Positions 49,641 to 60,905 of a stretch of DNA of 64,000 bases are shown piece by piece (positions within the stretch are counted from its first letter, which is position 1; every line of letters starts with the position of its first letter). Below the pieces are notes generated by a model that saw only the letters and a program-made list of their open reading frames with translations, was not told the origin of the DNA and did no database searches. The position numbers and the translations under genes were made by a program. Origin of the DNA: Trichoplusia ni (lineage: Eukaryota; Arthropoda; Insecta; Lepidoptera; Noctuidae); assembly GCF_003590095.1 (NCBI RefSeq), contig NC_039481.1, positions 10,447,895 through 10,511,894 on the forward strand, given 5' to 3'.

Positions 49641-50808
49641 GCATCTTCTCAAAAACAGTATTTATTTTGTACTTTACTTGTAATCTTATACTAATAAAAC
49701 CTTTGACAAAAAATATCTAATGCCAAAAATCATTCTTATCACTTACATAACTAAAACCGTGTTAAAAACGTCTTAACAAATCCATTTATAAAAGTCTTCG
49801 AAAAAACAAAAGAAACTTTGACAATATCAACCCTCTTAAAACCCTCTAAACCGATTGTAGGACACAAAGAGTTCTCATCATTAATCCTTGTAGGATTATG
49901 AGGATATATTGTAAGGCTTCTGACTCAAATAAATGCCAGTAGTCGAGAGCAATGTAGCGAAATGAGTGGGTTTCCTTGTACCATCCGCTGGAATAGTTTG
50001 TCATAAATGTTGGTTTTCTATGTCCAATATATTCATATTACTATGCTTCTTGTGTTTCTATAACAGTTGTGTTTTGTTTTCTTGGCCTTTGAGTTTCATT
50101 TATGCGGTGATGGGATTAGTATCAACGATATCGAAAGTGTTAAAAGGAATTTGAGTTCATAGGGTTCTGTATACGAAGGATAAAAACGAAACCATGTAGC
50201 CACTGTTTAGCTTCTTGTCAAAATAAAAATCCAAGCTAAGGAATGATAAGAAAGGATCACGATAAGGAATGATAGGAAACTGTCATATTTTAGTTTGGTG
50301 ACCATTAACTTACTTGCAGACTTTTAATTTCGGTCAATCAGTGCGTAGTCTTCAGTATTACAAGATTCTTTATTAACTCTATTAGTCATGACGAGATGTC
50401 ACCCAAAAATGTAAGCTGTAGTACTCTTTCGTCTACTTTAAAACGTAGTTCAGCCGGTTGTAATACGACCATTATGACACGTAAAACCCGGCTGAGATTA
50501 CTTTAGAACTTGCGGTCCTTTACAAGTAAGTAATGTCTTACTCAGAGTGGGTAACCTTGTTAGTAGAGTGTCTTTGTCTAAGAGGACTTCAAGTTGAAAT
50601 GTTACGACTATCCTCTGACCGGTTTTATTGCCTTGAGAATTATGCGTGTTAGCTAAACAAATTTATGTTTCGAAAAAGATTTTTGTATAGAACGAATCGT
50701 TAATGTAATAATGGTTAAATCATTTGTGCTAAACTTATATATTTAAAATTTGAGCCATAAGCGCCAAATATATCATCAAAATTGTTTAGGAACATCATAC
50801 CTTTTTTT

Positions 50809-50945
50809 CAGCCGACTTCAAAAACGTTATTAATCTTTCTCTTTTTTATTTACGTTACTTACCACAGGACTTAGGACCGAATCAACCAATTTTGATGATC
50901 TTTCATTTGACTTAAAAGCTGAGCTGGTTCAGTAGATTATATGAC
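50809..50945 (-). repeat. Dispersed repeat T, inverted copy
   Basis: On the - strand: TCAAATGAAAGATCATCAAA, TTGGTTGATTCGGTCCTAAG, TCCTGTGGTAAGTAACG, an A-rich stretch, then GTTTTTGAAGTCGGCTGAAA. It has the same plan as 801-982 and 11600-11765. Confidence 0.65.
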
Positions 50946-51011
50946 ATTGATTGTACATTCTCTTATATCGCTTCACAGAAGAAAGATTCTAATTTACGCA
51001 CAGACACTATA

Positions 51012-51387
51012 CACGGTGATTTTTTAGTCGTCCTACAAGAGCAGCCCTGTTCATGTATCCGACGTAAAATACCCCAAGGCACGATTTTTTTTTTATCATC
51101 AACTAAGATAATAAGTACGAAGAAAATTAAACAAGAGAAATCTGAAATATACTCTTAAAATGATAAAATTGCCGCCGCCCGCGCCCCTCACCATTGTTAC
51201 AAGGCTCGGACCGAGCTCGCAACAGCGCTGTGTTTCGAAAAATCTACGAATTGCATCATAATATTGAATAAAAATTGATTTTTTTTTTTCAAATCTCATA
51301 AATACCTGTTTTTTTATCATGAACGTGTTCTAGTCATTGGGTACATGAACTGGGCCGCTTTTGTAAGACGACTAAAAAATCACGGTG
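51012..51387 (-). mobile_element. TA-flanked MITE, copy 2 (376 bp)
   Basis: It starts CACGGTGATTTTTTAGTCGT, ends ACTAAAAAATCACGGTG, and is flanked by TA at 51010-51011 and 51388-51389. The interior, read in reverse, matches 33517-33890 throughout, including the TTATCATCAACTAAGATAAT and CATTGTTACAAGGCTCGG segments. It encodes no transposase. Confidence 0.9.
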
Positions 51388-51479
51388 TATTTAAAATATA
51401 ATCATGTTTCTTCAAAACAATTTACAAATTTCTAATTCAAGTGTGTGAACCATGTTATACATAGCGTACAACATAATCC

Positions 51480-51600
51480 TTTAACTTTGACATTTCATTT
51501 GACATCGGTTCCGGCGATTCTTCCGGCATGCCAGGACCTGTCCGGGCCGGAACGACCCTTTACCCTCACGTACGGGTGAGCTCATCTCATCTTACAGCCA
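51480..51600. repeat. GC-rich palindromic patch
   Basis: CGGTTCCGGCGATTCTTCCGGC, CCGGGCCGGAACGACC and CTCACGTACGGGTGAG form overlapping inverted words in an otherwise AT-rich region. It is probably a repeat remnant; the family is not recognised. Confidence 0.35.
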
Positions 51601-51829
51601 AATCTTGATTATTTAAATTTAGTTCTTTATTGCAGGAATAAGTTTATATGTTGTGATAAGATGTTAGGTTAGTTTAAGCTTTGAAGCCGTTATATTGGTT
51701 GAAGTACGCGGCCATTTTGAATACGAAACGTTCGGTTGTGTTCCAACAAGTGTTCGGTTCATTTATATCGTTATTTGTTTTATTGGAGTTCCGTATTCAA
51801 ATGTAAAAATGGAATTTTATTACGAAGTG

Positions 51830-51975
51830 TCTACTGCCTGAGTCCTTTGTCTGTCTGTAAGTCCACACGTCAACTGCTGTATACCAGAATAGTGATAGTA
51901 AAACAGTTGAAATTTGTTAAGATGATAAATTTCTGTCACCACTATAACAATTAAAAGAAAAATCGAGGTAAAACA
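51830..51975 (+). repeat. Dispersed repeat G, copy 2
   Basis: GTCTGTCTGTAAGTCC, GTGATAGTAAAACAGTTGAA, AATTTCTGTCACCACTATAA and CAATTAAAAG match the order of the 53845 block (GTCTGTCTGTCACC...GTGATAG...CAGTTG) and the 49500 block. Confidence 0.5.
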
Positions 51976-52639
51976 ACCGTTGCAAGGGTCATGAATTTGA
52001 GTTGTTATTTTTTTTCAACTCGCTATTGCTCTTTTATTTTGTTAAATTCTGATATCAAAGCAATATACTTTGTCCTAGTATCCATTTTAACAAAAACGTC
52101 CTTGATAATGTTTCGGTATTTTTCAATCAATTCTCGGTAACAGACTTTACGATAAAATGTTATCCGTTTAATTTCAAATGGGTTCACATAAACAGCGTGT
52201 GTTTATAATGAATATGAGAGGGATTTGTGTTAAATTAAATGTATGCGCCAATGACCAGCAGTACAAAAGGGTGGGATAACTTTATGAGAATCGTTTGCAT
52301 ATTTCCCTGTTTAATTGCACAAATAAATGATTTGAGCTTCGGATATTGGTAATCGGACCGTTTGTAATAATTTTATTGTTTTCAAGAGCTAAGCTCAGCG
52401 TTTGATGTTTTTGATACACAACTCTACATTTATAAGGTTGTGATAATTGATTGTGTTTCTTGTTTCCAAGCTAAGCTTTTAATATGAGTGACCACACAAC
52501 TAAAAATACATTGTGTTACACTGTAACTAATTTTACTAAAATTAAAATCGTCACATATAAAAAAAAGAATGGCCTGCAAGAAAACAAAAAAACCTCGTTC
52601 AAAATCAATAAGTTACAAATTAAAATTAGAACTCTATCA

Positions 52640-52835
52640 ATCACGATCGCAAACAAACGTGACGTCAGAGAGATCCAAAGTTCAACAAACTCAAAGAAAG
52701 GAGCACGTCAGATTAGCGCCAAGTTCACATCTACAGAAAGTTCAATTAGCACCACAAAAGATACGGAGATACGTTCGACAAGTCTGACAACTGTGTTATC
52801 TTTGTGTCGTTTATAACTTGTTCGAACTTGGCGCA
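52640..52835. other. GC-richer patch with CRE and inverted repeat
   Basis: A perfect TGACGTCA lies at 52660-52667, and the 11-bp inverted pair GCGCCAAGTTC (52716-52726) and GAACTTGGCGC (52824-52834) brackets the right part. A + strand frame from 52569 to 52787 encodes a very basic Ser/Lys/Arg/Gln-rich peptide of 72 residues with no recognisable domain. It could be an old small transposon, a promoter region or chance. Confidence 0.3.
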
Positions 52836-52913
52836 TGATTTGTTCACTGGCGAATTAGGTTCGAAAACGTGTTGTGTTCTCAGTTCGAGTTTTTAGTTCA
52901 TTAGAGCTCGTAG

Positions 52914-52968
52914 AGTCATCGTAGAATAAAACAAAGCTTTGCTGGCTTTGTTTTATTCTACGATGACT
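52914..52968. repeat. Perfect 24-bp stem hairpin
   Basis: The arm 52914-52937 (begins AGTCATCGTAGAATAAAACA) is exactly complementary to 52945-52968 around the 7-base loop TTTGCTG. The match stops sharply on both outer sides. It has no resemblance to insect microRNAs I can recall. Confidence 0.9.
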
Positions 52969-53184
52969 GAGATTGCGAAAATGCTTTATTTAGTTACGTA
53001 TATAATACCATTATATTCCGTTGATAAAGGGAATAACATCCATTCAAGTTTGATTCCTTATACTAATATAAGGTAACATAGTTCTCGAAAGGATAAACGA
53101 TTGATTTTGTTTTAATTGAAATGCGAATTCATGAACATTGGTGACCAAGATGGCTTTCACAAAAACGCAAGACTTATACATATA

Positions 53185-53216
53185 CTAGCTGTTGCCCGCG
53201 ACTTCGTCTGCGTGAT
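53185..53216 (-). mobile_element. 3'-end fragment of Helitron-like element
   Basis: CTAGCTGTTGCCCGCGACTTCGTC matches the start of the element at 8626-8880 exactly for 24 bases, then diverges within about ten bases. On the - strand this is the CTAG 3' end. Confidence 0.65.
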
Positions 53217-53454
53217 TTTCAAGATGTGAAAAACTATGAAGTTTAATAATAACGATCATCGCAAAAATGTAATACAATATTGAAAATGAAACACTTTTTT
53301 TACATTTTAAGCTTGCTTTTTTTTCTAAATTATAATGAATCTTGAGCGGCCCAAAGACTATCAAATGTTTGAATCAAACACATTTCATCGTTTACGATAC
53401 TATCCTGGTGTCAAATATTTCACAGCTGTTTTAATTACTTTTTCTTATTTAATC

Positions 53455-53630
53455 CCAAAAAGAGAGGCTTATAACTTTGACATATCTGCCTGCCTGCCCG
53501 TCTGTCTGTGACATCATAGCTTCCGAACGAATTGTACAATTTTTTAATTTAAACGTGAATTATGTGCGAGTGTTCGTTAAGACATGTTTGATTAATCGAG
53601 CCGTTTAAAAATGGGGGGGGGGGTGCAAGT
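53455..53630 (+). repeat. Dispersed repeat with GTCTGTCTGTG and G-run
   Basis: GCCTGCCTGCCCGTCTGTCTG, GACATCATAGCTTCCGAACG, a T-rich stretch, GTGTTCGTTAAGACATGTTT, GAGCCGTTTAAAAATGGG follow the layout of a common lepidopteran dispersed repeat. An 11-base G run (53613-53623) closes it. Confidence 0.6.
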
Positions 53631-53844
53631 ATAAAAAATAACAGTAGGTATAACTCAGTCTTAGCACTTCTGCTAAAAATGTTTTACTTTCGAGGGTTTC
53701 CATTTTCTAATTGGGTGGGTTATGATTTTCGAGCACGTCTGTTCTTTGGTCGGCCTACACCTGAAATTGTTAGACGGATTATGATAGTGATTATGAGGTG
53801 TCATAAAATTATTATTGTACTGTAACCAAAGAGGTAAACCAGAA

Positions 53845-53965
53845 CCATATTACTGAGGCCCCGGTGTCCGTTCGTCTGTCTGTCACCTGGCTGTTTCTCA
53901 GGAACAGTGATAGCCAGACAGTTGTTATTTTCACACACGATGTTTTCTGACGATATAAATAAGAT
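53845..53965 (+). repeat. Dispersed repeat G, best copy
   Basis: TATTACTGAGGCCCCGGTGT, CCGTTCGTCTGTCTGTCACC, TGGCTGTTTCTCAGGAACAG, TGATAGCCAGACAGTTG and TTTTCACACACGATG form the recognisable start of a repeat frequent in moth and butterfly genomes. It has no coding capacity. Confidence 0.65.
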
Positions 53966-55427
53966 GTCAAATTATTTTTGTGGACGGAGCTGGTGAAGTG
54001 AGAGTCGGGCTCGGTAACTGTGGATGTTACATAGTGTCATAAGATATAAGATTTTGCAAAATTGCGCCCAGATAAACGGTTTCCTGAAACACGTTATGTT
54101 TGATTGTCCTCTTAATATTAAAACTGATCTTTCTCACAAACTTTTGGAACATTTCCAAAATAAAAAAGTTGGTAAACGTGTTATCTTGCCCCCCTGGTGT
54201 TTTGATCATGATTTGCCTTTAAATTGCTGATAAGTAAATAAAGAGCGTGAAAAAAAATATCAGACAACCCTTTTTTCAAATTGACAATGACAAAAATGTA
54301 AAGTATAGGATATGTCTAATTTGTGATGTTACGACAAAGCAAAATATGAACATAAAAGTGACTTCATGCGCATGAGTTCTATTTACTGTACCAATTTACA
54401 AAGAAAAGATACGTATTTTATTCGTTAACCTACCTGACGATCATTGAAGTAAAATACTGCATAAATGGAACTTAAATAAAGACTACATGAGGTTGGTTAT
54501 GAGGTTATGCTGTCGATACCGACAGCCAAAATGAATCTTCCAGTCATTGTATGACGGATGTAAGTGCTGATAGCTACACGCTATTATCAGCCTTATTGGA
54601 GAAATTTCCAAAAATATGTTTCTAATCCTCGTCGGCTTAGCTTTGGGATCTCAGATACTCATTCAGTCTCGTTCCTTCGCCTGTTTTTACAAGGCTACGA
54701 AAGAAGAAAATTTTAAATAAGTAGAGATTACAATAAATTTTTAAAGGAATCTTTGGAAAGGCCACGTGTGCGTTCTCTGTAATGGCGGATGTAGACCAAT
54801 CAAATCGTTAAAATATTGAAAAATCCCAGGTATCGGTAGACATTGTTCTATCAATAGATACGTAATGTCAAAAACCTTCTAGCGTACGCTCTTATTCATT
54901 GATAGCTTTGGTCTCATAGATCTTTCACATTGCATACCTATTATAAAGTTTTTATGCAAGTTTTCTGGGCTTTTCTATCCGAAATACTTTTGGCCTATGT
55001 AATGTTGCAAATTTAAGAAAACATTATTTCATTGTTTGAAAGGCTTTTTTTTGTTTGAAAGTTTACATTTTTGTAGCTAGTTGTTACATATGAACCAAGG
55101 TAATATAATTAACTGTGTCGTTCAGTAATTTATTGTTATGCATAATTATAGATGAGATCAATGTGAACTACACGCACTACTACTTTATCTTGAAGTAGCA
55201 TCGCCAACATTACCGAGCTAAAAACATAGGTATATACACCTATCGTAAATAAACACAAAATCATATTACGGCATTCCACATTTGAACTTGAGTAATTTTA
55301 GTACTCCAATAAAAATAAAAATAATTTAAGTTCCTTTGTTTCAAGAATGTACCGATTACGAAGTAACATTTGCATCAAAAGAATAATAATAAAAGTATTA
55401 ATAGTTTATGTTTCTCTTATTTTAATC
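53966..55427. other. No gene seen
   Basis: Short frames open on both strands at 54024-54230 have no recognisable features. The rest is AT-rich. Confidence 0.45.
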
Positions 55428-56084
55428 ATTGTCGCGCTAGGTCTACATTAGACTTGAAACAGAATAAAATGACTGATTTTGTGAAATTGATTTACTTTCG
55501 AAAAAATATATTATTGCTCTGCCAAAAGTCTTAAGATAAATAGCGTGATGTTTTTTGAGTAAATTGATGACCGTGCTGTCTACTACTCCATGGGGTGAAA
55601 ATACACTTCATAATTGTATTACACGATGTTACGGGTGAGTCCAAAAATTTAAAACTTTACTGCTCATGCCCCCTACATAGTAGCATTATGGTTTTTGTAT
55701 ATTTGTTGTATCATGTGTACGATAAGGTTCATGCAAAATTTGAACGAAATATATTCAGTAGTTTATGAGATAATTTGATATTTGTGTACAGATATAAAAG
55801 GCTCCTGCTCACCCCCTGTAACGAAATGCGAGATAATAAGTAAAAAGTATGTTGACCTGACCTCTTGTTGATATTCTCTGAAAATTTGAATCAAATCTAT
55901 CCAGTACTTTCCGAGATCTTTCCGGACATACATACAGACAAACAGACAAACAGACAAACAGACAAAAATTCTAAAAATCATATTTTCGGCATCGGAATCG
56001 TTCGTAGACCACCCTGCAATTATTCTTTTTTAAAAATATTCAATGTACAGTTTTCACTTTTCTACAATTTTATTATATGTATAG
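55428..56084 (+). repeat. Tandem duplication unit 1 (657 bp)
   Basis: The unit begins ATTGTCGCGCTAGGTCTACA and ends TTTTATTATATGTATAG. It abuts a second copy with no spacer. It holds ATGAGATAATTTGATATTTGTG, CTCCTGCTCACCCCCTGTAA, TACTTTCCGAGATCTTTCCG and a four-unit CAGACAAA array, the style of a lepidopteran dispersed repeat. No protein is encoded; the short frames are by-products of the repeat. Confidence 0.9.
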
Positions 56085-56750
56085 ATTGTCGCGCTAGGTC
56101 TACATTAGACTTGAAAGAGAATAAAATGACTGATTTTGTGAAAATGATTTACTTTCGAAAAAATATATTATTGCTCTGCCAAAAGTCTTAAGATAAATAG
56201 CGTGATGTTTTTTGAGTAAATTGATGACCGGGCTGCCTACTACTCAATGGGGTGAAAAAACACCTCATAATTGTATTACACGATGTTACGGGTGAGTCCA
56301 AAAATTTAAAACTTTACTGCTCATGCCCCCTGCATAGTAGCGTTATGGTTTTTGTATATTTGTTATATCATGTATACGGTAAGGTTCATGCAAAATTTGA
56401 ACGAAATATATTCAGTAGTTTATGAGATAATTTGATATTTGTGTATAGATATAAAAGGCTCCTGCTCACCCCCTGTAACGAAAAGCGAGATAATAAGTAA
56501 AAAGTATGTTGACCGGACCTCTTGTTGATATTCTCTGAAAATATGAATCAATTCTATCCAGTACTTTCCGAGATCTTTCCGGACATACATACAGACAAAC
56601 AGACAAACAGACAAACAGACAAACAGACAAAAATTCTAATAATCATATTTTCGGCATCAGAATCGTTCGTAGACCACCCTGCAATTATTCTTTTTTAAAA
56701 ATATTCAATGTACAGTTTTCACTTTTCTACAATTTTATTATATGTATAGA
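56085..56750 (+). repeat. Tandem duplication unit 2 (about 665 bp)
   Basis: A head-to-tail copy of 55428-56084. The only length difference is one extra 8-base CAGACAAA unit. Counting by eye there are about 17 substitutions, so the copies are roughly 97% identical and have been separate for some time. Confidence 0.9.
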
Positions 56751-57594
56751 TATACTTTTTAAATCTCTTTTTATGAAAGATCTTGACTACTACAAATAAA
56801 TACATTTTTTAATTTTAATTATTGGTACAAGTCCACCTAAAGCTTGACATAATCAGATTAAAATGTAAAATCAATACGTGGTTGAATGAATTTTAAATGC
56901 ATTTATGAAACGTGAATAAGCTACTTATGTCAGCGAATCAAAATGTATGTTTGACTTGAGTTCTTGGTATTTAACTTGCTCTATAATATTATTTTGTAGA
57001 CTTCTGATATTATATTTTACTGAGTTGAGATTCAACGAGATTGTAATGCAATAAAAACGCATTTTTCTTTGAATTATTACGATGAAGCTGTTCACTGAAA
57101 CATACAATATTCTTCTTTTCATAAGTACAACTTGGTGTTGAAATTTAAACCGCTCAAAGGTCTGGTTAGTCGAGATTTTAAGACAGTCGTGAAAATTTCT
57201 GGAGTGTGATTTGTGCACTTTGACTCTACAGTCTATTGATATATGGGTAAAATGGGGTGAATAGAGGATTGTTTGGGGTCGATAGAAACATGGTTTTTAC
57301 TAAGATTTGGGCGTTTAACAAAACAAAATATAAAGATTATATAAAGATAGTCATCAAGCTGTTTATAAAATCATTGTGTTTATGTATATATTGGCAAATG
57401 CATGCGATTCCCTAAAAACACTATTTTCTATTCACCACGTTTTACGGACCCGTAATATCATTTGACTTCTCGGCTATAGATTTTTATCATTGTTCTTTGT
57501 ATTTACGAGAGGAACATTTGAATTCTTGAAAAAGATTTAATCTCAGTAATCTTCGGATATTCCAAAAACGATTTAATTCAACTAAACTCTACGA
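56751..57594. other. No gene seen
   Basis: This is AT-rich sequence without supported features. Confidence 0.45.
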
Positions 57595-57725
57595 AAGCAA
57601 TCAGAAGAGTTATCGGTCGTGATAATTGTAAAAGTCTAATTTCCTATTCGTTGATACCCAATTATGAGGAAACAATCGGGCGATTTAATCGGGCCAGTGA
57701 CGTCATCCGATTGGAAGGAAATATT
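57595..57725. promoter_or_regulatory. Candidate conserved regulatory element 5
   Basis: This short block has CCCAATTATGAGG, an AACAATCGGGCGATTTAATC, and a perfect CRE TGACGTCA (57698-57705) followed by TCCGATTGG. It is non-coding. The role is inferred from the motif cluster. Confidence 0.3.
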
Positions 57726-59550
57726 CTCTTGAATTGAGTTCGGACCGTTTGTATTATATTTGTATGACTTAGTAACTAAGATAATATGATGGTAAAGTGT
57801 TCAAGTGTTGTTCGAAAATACAAGATTTTTATAATATTTCCTTTTAGAAATACAGAAAAATCTCAAGCTCAATTTCAATCTTTGTGTTAGAAACATTCTC
57901 TTTTCAAGGCCTAAAATTTTCGCTGATTCATTTCTTAAATTTGTACAAAAACAAACAATTTTTGATACAAAAATTGCTATATAAGAATTTGAAAAGAAAG
58001 TAATTCACATACGTAACAAGCAAATTAGTATGCAAGAGTCGAATGTCCTTACTTTTTCGACTAACGTTTGAAGCCAGCCTGTTCTTCAAGAATCTCTTTC
58101 AAGATTATAAACTTAGGTGCGAAGCAGCAAACAGCGAATCCATCGACCACTCAATCGGTGTCTAAGGGCCCACTTCTCCCCAAATCTTCAAAGAAAATAG
58201 AGCCGCCTTACTCACCTTTTCATCTACACAAGATAAATCTATTCAAGTTAAGGAACATTTTGGGAATGTTATTTTCGGGTTATCGGTTTTGGATCAACAA
58301 AATATTATTAAAGTTGTCATCTGAAAGGATTCTCAGGTTAAACTATATTTTTAGGATACTCATTTTTATAAAAATCCATTCTCTACCATTTAACAAACGA
58401 ATGTTTAGATTCAACGTAAGGGTAGTTTGGTAGAATATATAAGGACTCTCAAACTTAAGCTTACTATATGTTAAATTCTGATTTTGCATGTTCTCTATGA
58501 ATTTTTGATATGAAACTTCTATGGCTTGAAGAGAATCCAATCTTTGGACGGTAAGCCTCTTTCTTCGCGTAGTGCCATTCCATATTAAGATGATACGTAT
58601 TAAATATATAAATAAATGAAGTGAAACCCAAAAAAAAAAAAACAAATAAAACATATTGACAGGCATTTTTATAAGGCTCAAGAGACTTTCTGATCCAAGA
58701 ACATAAAATGAGTATTATGTGTTTAATCGTTTTTGGATTATAAGCTCTTAACTTACCGACAACATCTGAAACATAATAAATTGATGACGATATATTCATT
58801 CCTCATAAAACATATACATCTAAAGAACATGTCGGAATCCCGTTACATACTGAACAACGTATTATTACAATGTAGGATCCCTGGAGAGTTCATTAACCCT
58901 TACAGAGCTTGCCTCACATCGACCTATTTCCTCGCACGCAGCCACAAATAGGTCTATTTTTTCTTTAACTAGATCAACATGTAAATTACTTGAATGATTT
59001 AAATTGCAGCGGTTAACGACAAGAATTTAATTTGTATCTTTCTGATAAATATTTAAAGACCTATCGTTGTAAATGGATACAAAGTGGTGTTACATATATT
59101 TCGTTCAGTCAGTGTCGCGCAGTCCATCTTAATCTTAATCAGTTTTTGAGTCCATCTTAAATTTTGCTGCATTCCTACTTGAGACTAAATCATGTCTTTA
59201 TATCCACATTGTCAAAGAAACGCCTCGCTTTTCTTCACATCTGATAGTCAGAATAGGTGCCATAGATTTGATATATCGTCCGAAACCAGTAGATAATAAA
59301 GATGTTAAGGATAATTTGGATGCAAACGGCGTAAGGCGTGGACGGGTTATAGGCTTTGTTCGAGCTTAAGGTCCTGACGGTGAAATATGGTTCAATATAA
59401 TAGTTTTATGAAGCCTTCGATAATATTCGTAATGGGAAGAAATAATGTAGAAGGCAGTTAGAAATAAGTTTGCCAAGTTTTTTGGTTTAGGCTCTGATGA
59501 TAGTTTTGTAACAGTCTTGGAAGATGCATTTCTAATAGAGATTATGATTG
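57726..59550. other. No supported gene
   Basis: Frames at 58068-58433 (+) and 58343-58799 (-) overlap each other and have no recognisable domain. An A-run lies at about 58630. Confidence 0.4.
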
Positions 59551-59665
59551 TTATAAAACAACTCCCGCAATTAGGAATTTAATCCTTGTATCGCGGGGGT
59601 TTTTACAAAAAATCAAGTCACATGCACACTCATACTTAGGGCAAGCATTTGTTCATTTCGCAATG
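59551..59665 (-). repeat. SINE 3' half, inverted
   Basis: On the - strand: CATGTGACTTGATTTTTTG, AAAAACCCCCGCGATACAAG, GATTAAATTCCTAATTGCGG and GAGTTGTTTTATAAC, matching the 3' half of the SINE at 15864-16066. The box B part is missing. Confidence 0.7.
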
Positions 59666-59924
59666 GAAACCATCGGCTATCCATTAGTACAAATATCTGA
59701 ACTCTGCGAATCTTGCAATAAATAGACCGTCAATGCCTTTTTGTTTTTGAATACCCTTTAAAAGGTTTTATATTTTCGCAAGTTTCATGGTCAAATAGCA
59801 AATATGTTTTGAAATGTAATTCCTTTTAGATAAGAACCACGACCATGACTTGTCAATACATTTGAAAAGATCTATCAGAATTGGCGCTCGCAAAATGTAA
59901 CTGTTAGACAGGCCCTAGAGTGAC

Positions 59925-59975
59925 TTGAATGTTTTTGAAAGTCCCGCGATACAAAAATTTATTCTTTAGTGAGAG
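59925..59975 (+). repeat. SINE 3' fragment, direct
   Basis: GTGACTTGAATGTTTTTGAA and GTCCCGCGATACAA match the SINE 3' part. It faces the inverted copy at 59551-59665 across about 260 bases. Confidence 0.5.
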
Positions 59976-60704
59976 AGTCGTTAAAGAAAATATAAAAACA
60001 AAAACCTGACTATTTTGTTTTCGTACTGAAATACATTTCACAGTTAAAATGATAATAAATTATATTCAAAACTAGTACATTGATAAAAGATTCTCTTAAT
60101 ATTTATATTTTTTATCGCAGTATATTTGTCTTTTACTCCAGCCAAAAAGCACAACAGGACAGAGTAAGTCAATTTGCTAACTCGTTCGGCAAAATACAGA
60201 GTTTAGTCACCCACATACAGACTCGCTAAACCGACATTTGTCTTTCTATACTGGCCTGAACTTTGATTTGTGAAGGGCAAATACTCGTTCCGGGGAAAGA
60301 TAAATTCCGTGATTTATTATGCCGTTAGCCAAACACGGCGAAACTACTGAAATACCAGTTTTATATCCCCATATAAAAGCAGTAAAATACTATTTTTGCT
60401 TCAGGACGACTATTTCAAGAAGTTTTATTTTAATACTGTTGACGCAGTGGAGACTATTATTGATTATTCAAGTTTCATGGAAATAGGTACATTGTCATGA
60501 TAGTCAGCTTTGACATTACTTTGGTGCCTTTGATAGAGTCGATAACGGTCGCTTTAGATAGATTACATCTTGAAAACTTTGAAACTCAAATCATATACGC
60601 ATTTCCAAAAATAAATCGGCTCAGTACAAGTGTGTTTTGTTTATCTTTTGTCTTTTACTCGTATAATAGAGTCATCATTAGCCAAGTTTTTTCCAAGTAT
60701 GTTA

Positions 60705-60905
60705 GAGTCAGCTTCCAGTCTAACCGGATTTAGCTAGGTACCAGTGTTTTACAAGGAGCGACTGAATATCCAACCTTCTCAGCCTTGTTACCTGGGCAAC
60801 ACCATACCCCTCAGAACGACGGATTATCAGACTTTCTAGTCCATTTACTTACTGATCAAGCGTAGCTTAACCTGTGGTTTGTACATTTGTAGCTTCGTAG
60901 ATCAG
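60705..60905 (+). repeat. Dispersed repeat family N, copy 3
   Basis: TTCCAGTCTAACCGGATTTA, CTAGGTACCAGTGTTTTACA, AGGAGCGACTG, TTACCTGGGCAACACC, CAGAACGACGGATTATCAG and CAAGCGTAGCTTAACCTGTG follow in the order seen at 19580-19815. This is the best-preserved copy here. Confidence 0.75.

Noticed and set aside
52569..52787. Basic 72-codon frame (MACKKTKKPRSK...)
   Set aside because: It is Lys/Ser/Gln-rich, typical of AT-rich chance frames, with a second overlapping frame open over it and no recognisable motif.
55763..56614. Frames rich in SVCLFVCMYVRK
   Set aside because: They arise from the complement of the CAGACAAA array inside the tandem repeat, appear twice for that reason, and are not a protein family.
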